The translations under genes and the position numbers were made by a program. Under the pieces are notes generated by a model. That model was not told the origin of the DNA, made no database searches, and saw nothing but the letters and a program-made list of their open reading frames with translations. A DNA stretch of 64,000 nucleotides, taken from positions 248,001-312,000 of the forward strand of contig NZ_BBZJ01000020.1 of NCBI RefSeq assembly GCF_001417775.1, in the 5' to 3' direction. Shown piece by piece: positions 25,384 through 35,048 of the stretch. This stretch comes from Streptomyces sp. TP-A0356 (GTDB taxonomy: Bacteria; Actinomycetota; Actinomycetes; Streptomycetales; Streptomycetaceae). Numbering within the stretch: position 1 is the first letter of the stretch; each line of letters begins with the position of its first letter.

Positions 25384-26733
25384 TCACAGCTCGAACGACT
25401 CGTGGTGGATACGGCGGTCGGGGACCCCGGCCGCGCGCAGCGCCTCGTACATGTCCTCGGCGAAGCCGGGCGGACCGCACAGATAGACGTCGTGGTCGAC
25501 GAGTTCGGGTACGGCGGCATGCAGCCGGCCGGGTGTGACGCGCGGGCGTGAGCCGTCCTCACCGTTGAGCAGGTACATCACCCGGGCGCCCCGCCAACGC
25601 GCTATGGCCTCCAGTTCGCCGCCCAGCGCCAGGTCCTCGGGCGAGCGCGCCCGGTACAGCAGCGTCACCTCACCCGGCAGTGTCTCGAACAGGGCGCGCA
25701 GCGGGGTGACTCCGACGCCGCCCGCGATCAGCAGTGCCTTGTCCGTGGTCTGCCGGTCGGCGGTCAGCGACCCGTAGGGGCCCTCCGCCCACACCCGGGT
25801 GCCGGGTCGCAGCGTCGCCACCGATGCGCTGTGGTCGCCGAGCGCCTTGGCGGTGATGCGCAGCCGGTTGCCGCGGGGCGGCGCCGACAGGGAGTACGGC
25901 GTGGACGTCCAGCGCAGACCGTCGGTGCGGAACCGCCAGCGGAAGAACTGCCCCGGTTCGGCGCCGAGTTCCTCAAGGTGCCGGCCGCGTATGACGACGG
26001 ACCACACGCCCGGCGCCTCCCGCTGGACCGACTCCACCCGCAGCCGGTGGCGCAGGTTCAGCCGCACCGGGCTGAGGACGCGGAACCACATCACCAGGGC
26101 GGCGACGCCCAGGTACAGCGCGTACCACGCGGCCTGCGCCACCGCGTTCCCGGTGAACTCGGCGCCCAGCGCGAGCTGGTGGCCGAAGGCGAGGAAGACC
26201 GCGGCGTAGGTGAGGAGGTGGACGTAGTACCAGAACTCGTGGCTGATCCTGCGGCGGACCGCACGCGCCGAGGTGATTCCGACGGCGAACAGGATGAGGG
26301 TGCCGAGGGTGGCCTTGAGCATCTCCGGGTAGTCGAGGACCACGGTGAGCGTCTCGCGCACGAGCGAGGCCCGGTCCTGGGCGGCGTACCCGGACAGGAT
26401 CAGGACGATGTGCGCCACCAGCAGGCAGACCGTGTACCGCCCCGCCATCGCGTGCCAGCGGGCCACCCGGTCCGAGCCGATCCGCCGCTCCAGGAGCGGC
26501 ACGCGGGCCATCAGCCCCACCAGCATGGCGCAGGCGTATCCGCACAGCAGTCCTGCGATCCGCCCGGCCCCGGTCAGCCAGCCGGCCGTGCCCACCACGG
26601 AGCCGGTGTCCTGCCACCACAGGGCCACCACTGCGGCCGCCCCCGCCCACAGGAGGGCCAGCAGCGGGACCGCCGGAGAGCGCCTGACGATCGGCGGCAG
26701 GGGCGGCGCCTGCTGCTGGTACACCGTGGTCAT
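25384..26733 (-). CDS. Ferric-reductase-like transmembrane flavoprotein oxidoreductase (copy B)
   Basis: Paralogue of copy A, 449 residues, same architecture: RRSPAVPLLALLWAGAAAVV, His-containing membrane helices (RWHAMAGRYTVCLLVAHIVL; YYVHLLTYAAVFLAFGHQL), FAD motif STPYSLSAPP, NAD motif LIAGGVGVTPLRALFE, and C-terminal YLCGPPGFAEDMYEALRA...HHESFEL. ATG 26733 follows GAAAGGAACGG. It is first gene of the minus-strand redox operon, divergent from a two-component system. Expected to reduce the flavinylated partners outside the membrane; ferric or quinone substrates are alternatives. Confidence 0.9.
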   Translation of the reverse strand: MTTVYQQQAPPLPPIVRRSPAVPLLALLWAGAAAVVALWWQDTGSVVGTAGWLTGAGRIAGLLCGYACAMLVGLMARVPLLERRIGSDRVARWHAMAGRYTVCLLVAHIVLILSGYAAQDRASLVRETLTVVLDYPEMLKATLGTLILFAVGITSARAVRRRISHEFWYYVHLLTYAAVFLAFGHQLALGAEFTGNAVAQAAWYALYLGVAALVMWFRVLSPVRLNLRHRLRVESVQREAPGVWSVVIRGRHLEELGAEPGQFFRWRFRTDGLRWTSTPYSLSAPPRGNRLRITAKALGDHSASVATLRPGTRVWAEGPYGSLTADRQTTDKALLIAGGVGVTPLRALFETLPGEVTLLYRARSPEDLALGGELEAIARWRGARVMYLLNGEDGSRPRVTPGRLHAAVPELVDHDVYLCGPPGFAEDMYEALRAAGVPDRRIHHESFEL

Positions 26734-26780
26734 GGTCCGTTCCTTTCGGCCGTCGGGGACGCAACTGTGCAGGCGCAACC

Positions 26781-26796
26781 TCTGAGCCTGCTCTGA
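26781..26796. promoter_or_regulatory. TCTGA direct repeat between redox operon and two-component genes
   Basis: TCTGA occurs at 26781-26785 and 26792-26796, 11 bp apart, i.e. on the same helix face, as expected for an OmpR/PhoB-type dimer site. CTCAGAG nearby (about 26864-26870) is its inverted form. The site lies in the shared divergent control region. Confidence 0.35.
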
Positions 26797-26918
26797 AGGG
26801 AACGGGGCAGGGGGCCCTGGGCAGGGAACTTCCGGCGCGGGGGCCCCGGCACTCATAGGGAACTCAGAGGCTCCGGGGTCCTCGGCCGCCCTCGGCAGGG
26901 GGGATCCTGGTAAGCGCG

Positions 26919-27659
26919 ATGAAGACATCCCGCTCCGGCCGCCCCGCCCTCACCCGCCCCGACGGCACACCCCTGCGCGTCCTCGTCGTCGACGACGACC
27001 CGGATCTCGCCGAGGTGCTCTCCGGGGCCCTGCGCTACGAGGGCTGGGACGTGCGCACGGCCGGCGACGGCGCCGCTGCCGTCGCGGAGGCCCGCGATCT
27101 GATGCCCGACGCCGTCGTCCTGGACGTGATGCTTCCGGACACCGACGGCTTCCAGGTGCTGCGCTCGCTGCACAGCGTCCAGCCGGGCGTGTGTGTGCTC
27201 TTCCTCACCGCGCGCGACGCCGTCGAGGACCGTATCGCCGGGATCACCGCGGGCGGCGACGACTACGTCACCAAGCCGTTCAGTCTGGAGGAGGTCATCG
27301 CCCGGCTGCGCGGGCTGCTGCGCCGCGCCGGCATGGCCCGGCAGCTGGAGGAGGGCCCCCGGATGACCGTCGGGGACCTGGTCATGAACGAGGAGGCCCG
27401 TGAGGTGACCCGGGCCGGGGAACTGATCGAGCTGTCGCCCACCGAGTTCGAGCTGCTGCGCTTCCTGATGCGCAACCCGCGGCGCGTGCTCAGCAAGGCA
27501 CAGATCCTCGACCGCGTGTGGTCCTACGACTTCGGCGGCCAGGCCCATGTCGTCGAGCTGTACATCTCGTACCTGCGCAAGAAGGTGGACGCGGGCCGCG
27601 AGCCCATGATCCACACGGTGCGCGGGGCCGGGTACGTGCTCAAGCCGGTGGTCCGGTGA
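26919..27659 (+). CDS. OmpR/PhoB-family response regulator
   Basis: A 246-residue two-component regulator: receiver domain (residues ~20-135) with phosphoacceptor Asp69 in DAVVLDVMLPDTDG and Lys in DYVTKPFSLEE, then a winged-helix DNA-binding domain (LSPTEFELLRFLMRNPRRVL ... VVELYISYLRKKVD ... VRGAGYVLKPV). The ATG follows a GGGGGGATCC stretch. Its stop overlaps the GTG of the kinase gene. Divergent placement makes the reductase/FMN_bind/apbE operon the likely target. Confidence 0.95.
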   Translation: MKTSRSGRPALTRPDGTPLRVLVVDDDPDLAEVLSGALRYEGWDVRTAGDGAAAVAEARDLMPDAVVLDVMLPDTDGFQVLRSLHSVQPGVCVLFLTARDAVEDRIAGITAGGDDYVTKPFSLEEVIARLRGLLRRAGMARQLEEGPRMTVGDLVMNEEAREVTRAGELIELSPTEFELLRFLMRNPRRVLSKAQILDRVWSYDFGGQAHVVELYISYLRKKVDAGREPMIHTVRGAGYVLKPVVR

Positions 27660-29143
27660 GTCGGGCGCCCGGGCGAGCGGTGCGGTGGGTGCGGCGCCTG
27701 CCCCGGCCGCGCACGCTCCGTGGCCGGCTCATCGCCGGCCTCGTGGTGCTGCTGGCGATCAGCTGCGCGGCCGTCGGCGTGGCCGCGGTCCTCGAACTGG
27801 ACGGCTTCCTCACCCGCCGCCTCGACCAGCAGCTGCAGACGACGGGCACGAGCTTCCCGCAGAGCCTGGAACACGGCACGGCCAAGCCGTCGGACCGCGA
27901 CGGCGACGAGCACGGCGACACCCGCCGCCAGGCCGCCGAGACCTTCGGCGCCCGTCTGCTGCACGGCACGGTCACCCAGGCGGCCGTGGTCCCCACCGGC
28001 TCCACCGCCGATCTCGGCATCACGCTGACCGCAGCCGACCGCAGGGCCCTGGCCGCGGTCCCGGTGGACGGGAAGGGCCACACGGTCTGTCTGTCCGCCC
28101 TGCACGACTACCGGCTGACGGCGTGGCCGGGCAGGGACGGCGACGTCCTGATCACCGGACTGCCGCTGGAACCGGTCCAGGCCACGGTGCACCGCCTGGA
28201 ACTGGTCGCCGCGATCGTCTTCGGCGCGGCCCTCGCGGTCACCGGCGTCGCGGGCGCCGTCTGGGTGCGCTGGTCCCTGCGCCCGCTCAGCCGGGTGGCC
28301 GCCACCGCAACCCGGGTCAGTGAACTTCCGCTCGCCAGCGGCGAGGTCGCGCTCCCGCCGCGCGCACCCGAGAGCGATCCGCGCAGCGAGGTGGGCCGGG
28401 TCGCCACCGCCTTCAACCGCATGCTCGGCCATGTCGAGGACGCGCTGACCAAGCGGCACGCCGGCGAGGAACGGCTGCGCAGCTTCGCCGCCGACGCCAG
28501 CCATGAGCTGCGCACGCCGGTCGCGTCGGTGCGCGGCCACGCCGAGCTGGCACTGCTGCACCCAGGGCCGGTCCCGGCGCAGGTGACCCGTGCCCTGGAG
28601 CGGATCACCGCTGAGTCGGCGCGCATGGGGGAGATGGTGGACGACCTGTTGCTGCTGGCCCGGCTGGACGCCGGCCGTCCCCTGGAGCGCCGCCCCGTCG
28701 ACCTCACCCGGCTGGTGCTGGACGCGGTGACGGACGCGCGCGCGTCCGGTCCCGAGCACGGCTGGACCCTGGAGCTGCCCGAGGAGCCGGTGACCGTGAC
28801 CGGCGACGAGCACCGCCTCCACCAGGTGCTGGCCAACCTGCTGGCCAACGCGCGTCTGCACACCCCCGTGGGCACCAAGGTGACCGTCTCGCTGGAGACC
28901 GACCGCACGACGGCCGTCCTCACGGTCCATGACGACGGCCCGGGAGTCCCCGACGACATCCAGCCGGGCGTCTTCGAACGCTTCACCCGGGCCGACCACC
29001 GCCGCCGCCCGGACAACCGGGGCGGCGGCGCCGGTCTGGGCCTGTCGATCGTGGCCGCGGTGACGGAGGCGCACGGGGGGAGCGTGCGGCTGGAGAGCCG
29101 CCCGGGCACGACGACCTTCACGGTCCGACTCCCGGCGCCCTAG
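27656..29143 (+). CDS. Sensor histidine kinase
   Basis: A 495-residue membrane kinase. An N-terminal helix (LIAGLVVLLAISCAAVGVAA) and a second (VAAIVFGAALAVTGVAGAVW) enclose an extracytoplasmic sensor region of about 140 residues. Then come HAMP, the H-box with His283 in SHELRTPVASVRGHAEL, and the ATPase boxes (VLANLLANARLHTP, VHDDGPGVP, GGGAGLGLSIV). GTG overlaps the regulator stop by four bases. The first N of the N box is kept. The signal is unknown; redox or metal state outside the cell fits the neighbouring operon. Confidence 0.92.
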   Translation: MSRAPGRAVRWVRRLPRPRTLRGRLIAGLVVLLAISCAAVGVAAVLELDGFLTRRLDQQLQTTGTSFPQSLEHGTAKPSDRDGDEHGDTRRQAAETFGARLLHGTVTQAAVVPTGSTADLGITLTAADRRALAAVPVDGKGHTVCLSALHDYRLTAWPGRDGDVLITGLPLEPVQATVHRLELVAAIVFGAALAVTGVAGAVWVRWSLRPLSRVAATATRVSELPLASGEVALPPRAPESDPRSEVGRVATAFNRMLGHVEDALTKRHAGEERLRSFAADASHELRTPVASVRGHAELALLHPGPVPAQVTRALERITAESARMGEMVDDLLLLARLDAGRPLERRPVDLTRLVLDAVTDARASGPEHGWTLELPEEPVTVTGDEHRLHQVLANLLANARLHTPVGTKVTVSLETDRTTAVLTVHDDGPGVPDDIQPGVFERFTRADHRRRPDNRGGGAGLGLSIVAAVTEAHGGSVRLESRPGTTTFTVRLPAP

Positions 29144-29145
29144 TT

Positions 29146-29847
29146 CTAGTACCGAGTGATCGCAGTCGTCCCGCTCGCCGTCCCGATCGCGATGTGCGGC
29201 CGGCGCGAAGGATCCGCCCACGTGAGGATCCTTCGCATCGCATCCCCCGGCACCGACACACACCCCGCCGTCGCCCCCTTGCCGTCGACGTGCAGGAAGA
29301 TGCCGGCGCCGCGGCCACGCACCGGCTGCCGGTAGTTGAACCCGATGACGAAGGCATAGCCGTACTGCGGGTCGTACGAGATCAGATGCTCCGACTCGGA
29401 TGCGCGGCAGTCGCCCGGGAGGGGCTCCACCCAGCGGTTGTAGGAGGCGGAGCCAGTGTCCTGGCACCACCACGAGTTCTGGTGCACCCGGCGGTACGCC
29501 GCCTTGGTACCCCCGGGCGCGGCCTTGATCCCGAACGCGTAGGGCAGGTCGTACAGCCCGGTGGGCGTGGTGTTCGTGCCCTGCTCGCGCGAGGTGCCCT
29601 CCGCGAGCCCGTTCGCCCCGAAGCGGGCCGACGCGGAACCGGTCCTGGACCAGTGCCCGTCGCGCCGGTCCCACCACGTCACCGTTCCGGACGTCGCATC
29701 CGGGCGGCGCGCCTCCGCGGTGATCAACTGGCTGCCACCGCCGGTGTCCGCCATCCGCTCCGGAAGCGGGGCCTCCCCGGCGGTACCCGGCGCGGCGCCG
29801 AACACGAGGAGGGACATGGAGGCGAGGGCGACGACACCGGGGCGCAT
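29146..29847 (-). CDS. Secreted L,D-transpeptidase (YkuD-like) family protein
   Basis: A 233-residue secreted protein with N-terminal signal (MRPGVVALASMSLLVFGAAP...TAGEA). The YkuD catalytic signature HxxxxxGxxxxGC is present as HVDGKGATAGCVSV, giving His186 and Cys196. NTTPTGLYDLPYAFGIK is the usual strand before the active site. L,D-transpeptidases make 3-3 peptidoglycan cross-links; this stand-alone catalytic domain lacks a recognisable LysM or Ig-like domain, so its acceptor is unknown. It converges with the kinase, two bases between stops, and follows the PNPOx-like gene closely. Confidence 0.85.
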   Translation of the reverse strand: MRPGVVALASMSLLVFGAAPGTAGEAPLPERMADTGGGSQLITAEARRPDATSGTVTWWDRRDGHWSRTGSASARFGANGLAEGTSREQGTNTTPTGLYDLPYAFGIKAAPGGTKAAYRRVHQNSWWCQDTGSASYNRWVEPLPGDCRASESEHLISYDPQYGYAFVIGFNYRQPVRGRGAGIFLHVDGKGATAGCVSVPGDAMRRILTWADPSRRPHIAIGTASGTTAITRY

Positions 29848-29850
29848 GGC

Positions 29851-30438
29851 TCAGAAGGTAGAGGGCGGCAGTGGCAACGGCAGCCCCGGCAGGCCGTCCA
29901 GGCTGGCTTCGATGTGCGGTTTCCCCCGGAAGTATGCGTCGAGGGAGGCGTCGTCCTCGCGTGCGAACCGCCTTGCGTGCAGATCGCGGTCCTCTTCGTA
30001 TGCCATGAAGGGCACCGCGTACCCGCACGTGTCACGGACCAGTTCGGCCGTCACGACGATGATCGCGCGCAGGCCGTGCGGGATCGGGTCGATGTCCGCG
30101 AACCGGGTGAGGAGTTCCCTGAAGCGCGGGTCGTCGCGGAAGACCGGCTCCCCGTGCCCGTGCACCCGCACGATGTTCGGCGGCCCCTGGAACGCGCACC
30201 ACATCAGGGTGATCCGGCCGTTCTCCCGCAGGTGCGCGATGGTCTCCGCGTTGGACCCGGCGAAGTCGAGATAGGCGACGGTGTGTTCGTCGATCACCGC
30301 CAAGGAGCCCCTGAGGCCCTTGGGGGAGAGGTTGACCGTCCCCTCGGCCGCCAGCGGAGCGGTCGCGGTGAAGAACAGGGGCTGTTCCTCGATGAAGGCG
30401 CGGAGTCTGCCGTCGATGCGCTCATAGGTCTTTCCCAT
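29851..30438 (-). CDS. Pyridoxamine 5'-phosphate oxidase-like flavin-binding protein
   Basis: A 195-residue split-barrel protein of the PNPOx superfamily: PLFFTATAPLAAEGTVNLSP, KGLRGSLAVIDEHTVAYLDF, AGSNAETIAHLRENGRITLM, VRVHGHGEPV. The length and the GPPNIVRVHG stretch fit the Streptomyces pyridoxamine-phosphate-oxidase-like group that binds FMN or F420 rather than true PdxH. No substrate can be assigned. The stop is 3 bp before the L,D-transpeptidase start codon, so they are probably co-transcribed. Confidence 0.85.
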   Translation of the reverse strand: MGKTYERIDGRLRAFIEEQPLFFTATAPLAAEGTVNLSPKGLRGSLAVIDEHTVAYLDFAGSNAETIAHLRENGRITLMWCAFQGPPNIVRVHGHGEPVFRDDPRFRELLTRFADIDPIPHGLRAIIVVTAELVRDTCGYAVPFMAYEEDRDLHARRFAREDDASLDAYFRGKPHIEASLDGLPGLPLPLPPSTF

Positions 30439-30585
30439 GTCCGAGGATTATCGAAGAGAGTCTTTCGTCTGTCTAAGGAATTGCGGGGGCCGGGTGTGTC
30501 GGGGTGTCCCCGTGGAGTCCATCGCGGACCCGGCCGGCACGCGATCGTCGCCGCCGCCACGCCACACCGTCGTGGATTGACGAAC

Positions 30586-30613
30586 CATGCAGACTCCTGC
30601 ATACTCATGCATG
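30586..30613 (+). promoter_or_regulatory. Overlapping ARG boxes before argG
   Basis: CATGCAGACTCCTGCATA (30586-30603) and CCTGCATACTCATGCATG (30596-30613) are two overlapping, AT-rich dyads with TGCA/TGCAT halves as in Streptomyces ARG boxes, 30-57 bp before the argG GTG. ArgR binding here should repress argG in the presence of arginine. Confidence 0.7.
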
Positions 30614-30642
30614 TCAGCGAATGCACTGTGAGGGAGAAACCC

Positions 30643-31836
<1,194 letters not shown>

Positions 31837-31872
31837 CAGCCTCCGGGCACCTCACACGCATTGGCCTGACAG

Positions 31873-31903
31873 CCGCCTCCTCACCCTTGCCGTGGGGAGG
31901 CGG
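31873..31903 (+). terminator. Hairpin between argG and argH
   Basis: CCGCCTCC (31873-31880) pairs with GGAGGCGG (31896-31903) across a 15-base loop, 32 bp before the argH start. It may be a partial terminator or a processing site adjusting argH level; it also partly occludes GGAGG sequences. Confidence 0.4.
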
Positions 31904-31935
31904 AGGCACATCCACACCTCCGAGGAGCAACGCAA

Positions 31936-33369
31936 GTGAGCAGCAACAGCGGTGACGTACGGCTCTGGGGCGGCCGTTTCGCCGACGGTCCCGCCGAGGC
32001 CCTGGCGAAGCTGTCCGCGTCCGTCCACTTCGACTGGCGGCTCGCGCCCTACGACATCGCCGGTTCCCGTGCCCACGCGCGCGTGCTGCACAAGGCGGGG
32101 CTGCTCACCGACGACGAGCTGACCCGGATGCTCGCGGGGCTCGACCGGCTCGAAGCGGACGTGGCCTCGGGCGAGTTCACCGGCACCATCGCCGACGAGG
32201 ACGTCCACACCGCCCTGGAGCGCGGCCTGCTCGAACGCCTCGGCCCCGACCTCGGCGGCAAGCTCCGCGCGGGCCGCTCCCGCAACGACCAGGTCGCGAC
32301 CCTCTTCCGTATGTACCTGCGCGATCACGCCCGCATCATCGGCGGCCTGATCGCCGACCTCCAGGACGCACTGATCGGCCTGGCGGAGGCCCACCCTGAC
32401 GTGGCGATGCCCGGTCGTACGCATCTGCAGCACGCCCAGCCGGTCCTCTTCGCGCACCACGTCCTCGCGCACGTCCAGGCACTGTCCCGGGACGCCGAGC
32501 GGCTGCGCCAGTGGGACGAGCGCACGGCCGTGTCGCCGTACGGCTCGGGCGCGCTCGCGGGCAGCAGCCTCGGGCTCGACCCGGAGGCGGTCGCCCAGGA
32601 CCTCGGCTTCGAGCACGGCAGCTCCGCCAACTCCATCGACGGTACGGCGTCCCGTGACTTCGTCGCCGAGTTCGCCTTCATCACCGCGATGATCGGTGTC
32701 GACCTCTCCCGGGTCGCGGAAGAGGTCATCATCTGGAACACGAAGGAGTTCTCCTTCGTCACGCTCCACGACGCCTTCTCCACCGGCTCGTCGATCATGC
32801 CGCAGAAGAAGAACCCCGACATCGCGGAGCTGGCGCGCGGCAAGAGCGGGCGTCTCATCGGCAACCTCACGGGGCTGATGGCCACGCTCAAGGCCCTGCC
32901 GCTCGCGTACAACCGCGACCTCCAGGAGGACAAGGAACCGGTCTTCGACTCGATCGATCAGCTGGAGGTCCTGCTCCCGGCGTTCACCGGCATGATGGCC
33001 ACGCTGACCGTGCACCGCGAGCGGATGGAGGAGCTGGCCCCAGCGGGCTTCTCGCTCGCCACCGACATCGCCGAGTGGCTGGTCAAGCAGGGCGTGCCGT
33101 TCCGCGTCGCGCACGAGGTCGCCGGCGAGTGTGTGAAGGTCGCCGAGGCCGAGGGCAAGGAGCTGGACCAGCTCACGGACGAGCAGTTCGCCAAGATCTC
33201 CGTCCATCTCACCCCCGAGGTGCGGTTCGTCCTCGACGTCCCCGGCGCCCTCGCCTCCCGCGACGGCCGCGGCGGCACGGCACCCGCGGCGGTCGCCGTC
33301 CAGCTCGCCGAGGTGAAGACGGACGTGGCGGCGCAGCACGCGTGGGCCACCGCGAAGCGGAAGAAGTAA
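31936..33369 (+). CDS. argH: Argininosuccinate lyase
   Basis: Splits argininosuccinate into arginine and fumarate, the last arginine step. The 477-residue fumarase/aspartase-superfamily protein has WGGRFADGPAEALAKLSAS, EDVHTALERGL, AGRSRNDQVAT, GRTHLQHAQPV and the signature GSSIMPQKKNPD with the catalytic Ser loop. GTG 31936 is preceded by CGAGGAGCAAC. Probably expressed with argG, possibly modulated by the intervening hairpin. Confidence 0.97.
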   Translation: MSSNSGDVRLWGGRFADGPAEALAKLSASVHFDWRLAPYDIAGSRAHARVLHKAGLLTDDELTRMLAGLDRLEADVASGEFTGTIADEDVHTALERGLLERLGPDLGGKLRAGRSRNDQVATLFRMYLRDHARIIGGLIADLQDALIGLAEAHPDVAMPGRTHLQHAQPVLFAHHVLAHVQALSRDAERLRQWDERTAVSPYGSGALAGSSLGLDPEAVAQDLGFEHGSSANSIDGTASRDFVAEFAFITAMIGVDLSRVAEEVIIWNTKEFSFVTLHDAFSTGSSIMPQKKNPDIAELARGKSGRLIGNLTGLMATLKALPLAYNRDLQEDKEPVFDSIDQLEVLLPAFTGMMATLTVHRERMEELAPAGFSLATDIAEWLVKQGVPFRVAHEVAGECVKVAEAEGKELDQLTDEQFAKISVHLTPEVRFVLDVPGALASRDGRGGTAPAAVAVQLAEVKTDVAAQHAWATAKRKK

Positions 33370-33443
33370 CAGGTCGCGAATCCCGGGGGCATCGCGGGTT
33401 ACGTTGGTCGGCAGCCGCAAGGAGCCGACCGAACGGAGCCGCG

Positions 33444-34415
33444 ATGCCCTTCGCACGCCTCGCCTCAGCGACGACTCCCACCTGCCATATCGGCCTGGGC
33501 CTGGCCGCCGTGGGCCGCCCCGGTTACATCAACTTGGGCCGTGAGCAAGACCTCCCGCCGGTGCGCACCGTCGACGCCCTGCGCGAGCGCACCCATGAAC
33601 TCCTGGACGCCGCCTACGCCCAGGGCGTCCGCTACGTCGACGTGGCCCGCTCGTACGGGCGCTCCGAGGAGTTCCTCGCCGACTGGCTGAACGCACGCCC
33701 CGACATCGCGGACGTCGTCGTCGGCAGCAAGTGGGGCTACACCTACACCGCGGGCTGGAGCACCGAGGCCGAGCGGCACGAGGTCAAGGACCACGGCGTC
33801 GCCACCTATGAGCGGCAGCGCGCCGAGACCGCCGCCCTGCTCGGCGACCGGCTCGACCTCTACCAGATCCACTCGGTGACCCCCGACAGCCCGGCCCTCA
33901 CCGACAAGGAACTCCATGCCAGGCTCGCCGAGGCCGCGGCGCAGGGCATCACGATGGGCTTCTCGACCAGCGGGCCGGCCCAGGCCGACGCCATCCGCGC
34001 CGCGCTCGCCGTGACGGTCGACGGCGAGCCGCTGTTCCGTACGGTCCAGTCCACGTACAACCTGCTGGAGACCTCGGCGGCGCCCGCGCTCGCCGAGGCC
34101 CACGACGCCGGCCTCACGGTGATCGTCAAGGAGGGCATGGCCAACGGGCGGCTGGCGGACCCGCACGCGCCGGAGGCCCTCAAGGCCGTGGCCGCGGAGA
34201 CGTCCCTCGGCTGCGACGCGATCGCCCTCGCCGCGATCCTGCGCCGGCCGTGGGCCGGCGTCGTCCTGTCCGGCGCGGCGACCACCGGCCAGCTCGCCTC
34301 GAACCTGCACGCCGCCGCCGTCGACCTCGACGAGGATCAGCTGGCCCGCCTGGAGACGCTCGTCGAGGAGCCGGCTGCCTACTGGGAGCGGCGCGGGCAG
34401 CTGCCCTGGCACTGA
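33444..34415 (+). CDS. Aldo/keto reductase
   Basis: A 323-residue NADPH-dependent oxidoreductase of the aldo/keto reductase superfamily: HIGLGLAAVGRPGY, VRYVDVARSYGRSEEFL (Asp and Tyr of the catalytic tetrad), VVGSKWGYTY (Lys), LDLYQIHSVTP (His region), and FSTSGPAQADAIRAAL. The start ATG 33444 follows ACGGAGCC. Upstream, GGTCGGC (33406-33412) and GCCGACC (33424-33430) form a hairpin. Substrate unknown; no pathway neighbours. Confidence 0.88.
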   Translation: MPFARLASATTPTCHIGLGLAAVGRPGYINLGREQDLPPVRTVDALRERTHELLDAAYAQGVRYVDVARSYGRSEEFLADWLNARPDIADVVVGSKWGYTYTAGWSTEAERHEVKDHGVATYERQRAETAALLGDRLDLYQIHSVTPDSPALTDKELHARLAEAAAQGITMGFSTSGPAQADAIRAALAVTVDGEPLFRTVQSTYNLLETSAAPALAEAHDAGLTVIVKEGMANGRLADPHAPEALKAVAAETSLGCDAIALAAILRRPWAGVVLSGAATTGQLASNLHAAAVDLDEDQLARLETLVEEPAAYWERRGQLPWH

Positions 34416-34459
34416 CACACTCCTGCTGACCAGCAGCTGTGAGTCACGCATGCCTGTGG

Positions 34460-34497
34460 TGAGACAATGATGTCTCATATGGGGTATCGTTGTCTCA
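34460..34497 (+). promoter_or_regulatory. TetR operator/promoter with three half-sites
   Basis: TGAGACA-ATGA-TGTCTCA (34460-34477) is a perfect dyad, and a third TGTCTCA half-site (34491-34497) runs into the ATG of the regulator gene. TATCGT (34485-34490) is a -10 candidate seven bases before that ATG, implying a leaderless transcript repressed by its own product. Confidence 0.6.
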
Positions 34498-35048
34498 TGG
34501 CCCTCGATCGTGACCATGTGCTGCGCAGTGCAGCCGCCCTGCTGACCCGCAGATCCACCGCGACCATGGACGAGGTCGCCAAGGCCGCCGGGATCAGCCG
34601 GGCCACGCTGCACCGCCACTTCGCCGGACGTGACGCGCTCGTACGGGCGCTGGAGTCGCTCGGTATCGAGGAGTGCGAGGCCGCCCTGGACGCGGCCCGC
34701 CTGGACGAGGGCCCGGCGAGCGACGCCGTACACCGGCTGGTGCGCGAGATCGAACCAGCCGCAGGTCTGCTGGCCTTCCTCTACACCGAGAACCAGCTGT
34801 TCGAGGGCGAGGAGCAGAACGAGGGCTGGGCCCGGATCGACGCCCGGGTCGCCGCGCTGTTCCGGCGCGGCCAGGCGAGCGGCGAGTTCCGTATCGACCT
34901 CACCCCGGCGTGGCTCACCGAGGCGCTGTACGGGCTGCTGGCCTCCGGTGCCTGGGCCGTGATGGAGGGCCGGGTCGCTCCGAAGGACTTCACCCACATG
35001 ATCGTCGAGCTGCTGCTCGGCGGCGCACTACGGAGAGAGGAATCATGA
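34497..35048 (+). CDS. TetR-family repressor of the adjacent MFS efflux gene
   Basis: A 183-residue TetR regulator: DNA-binding part AAALLTRRSTATMDEVAKAA, then GISRATLHRHFAGRDALVRAL; the helical C-terminal domain (AGLLAFLYTENQLFEGEEQ ... LTEALYGLLASGAWAVMEG) should bind the inducer. I start at ATG 34497 because the operator and -10 lie immediately before it; an in-frame ATG at 34467 falls inside the operator. The stop overlaps the MFS start (ATGA), giving a regulator-pump operon. Confidence 0.9.
   Translation: MALDRDHVLRSAAALLTRRSTATMDEVAKAAGISRATLHRHFAGRDALVRALESLGIEECEAALDAARLDEGPASDAVHRLVREIEPAAGLLAFLYTENQLFEGEEQNEGWARIDARVAALFRRGQASGEFRIDLTPAWLTEALYGLLASGAWAVMEGRVAPKDFTHMIVELLLGGALRREES

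Noticed and set aside
27524..30028. A long minus-strand open frame across the sensor kinase and L,D-transpeptidase genes
   Set aside because: The sequence is Arg/Gly-rich without motifs and conflicts with three well-supported genes.
33406..33430. Riboswitch-like hairpin before the aldo/keto reductase gene
   Set aside because: GGTCGGC/GCCGACC is a single 7-bp stem; too little to call a regulatory RNA, although AAGGAG falls in its loop.
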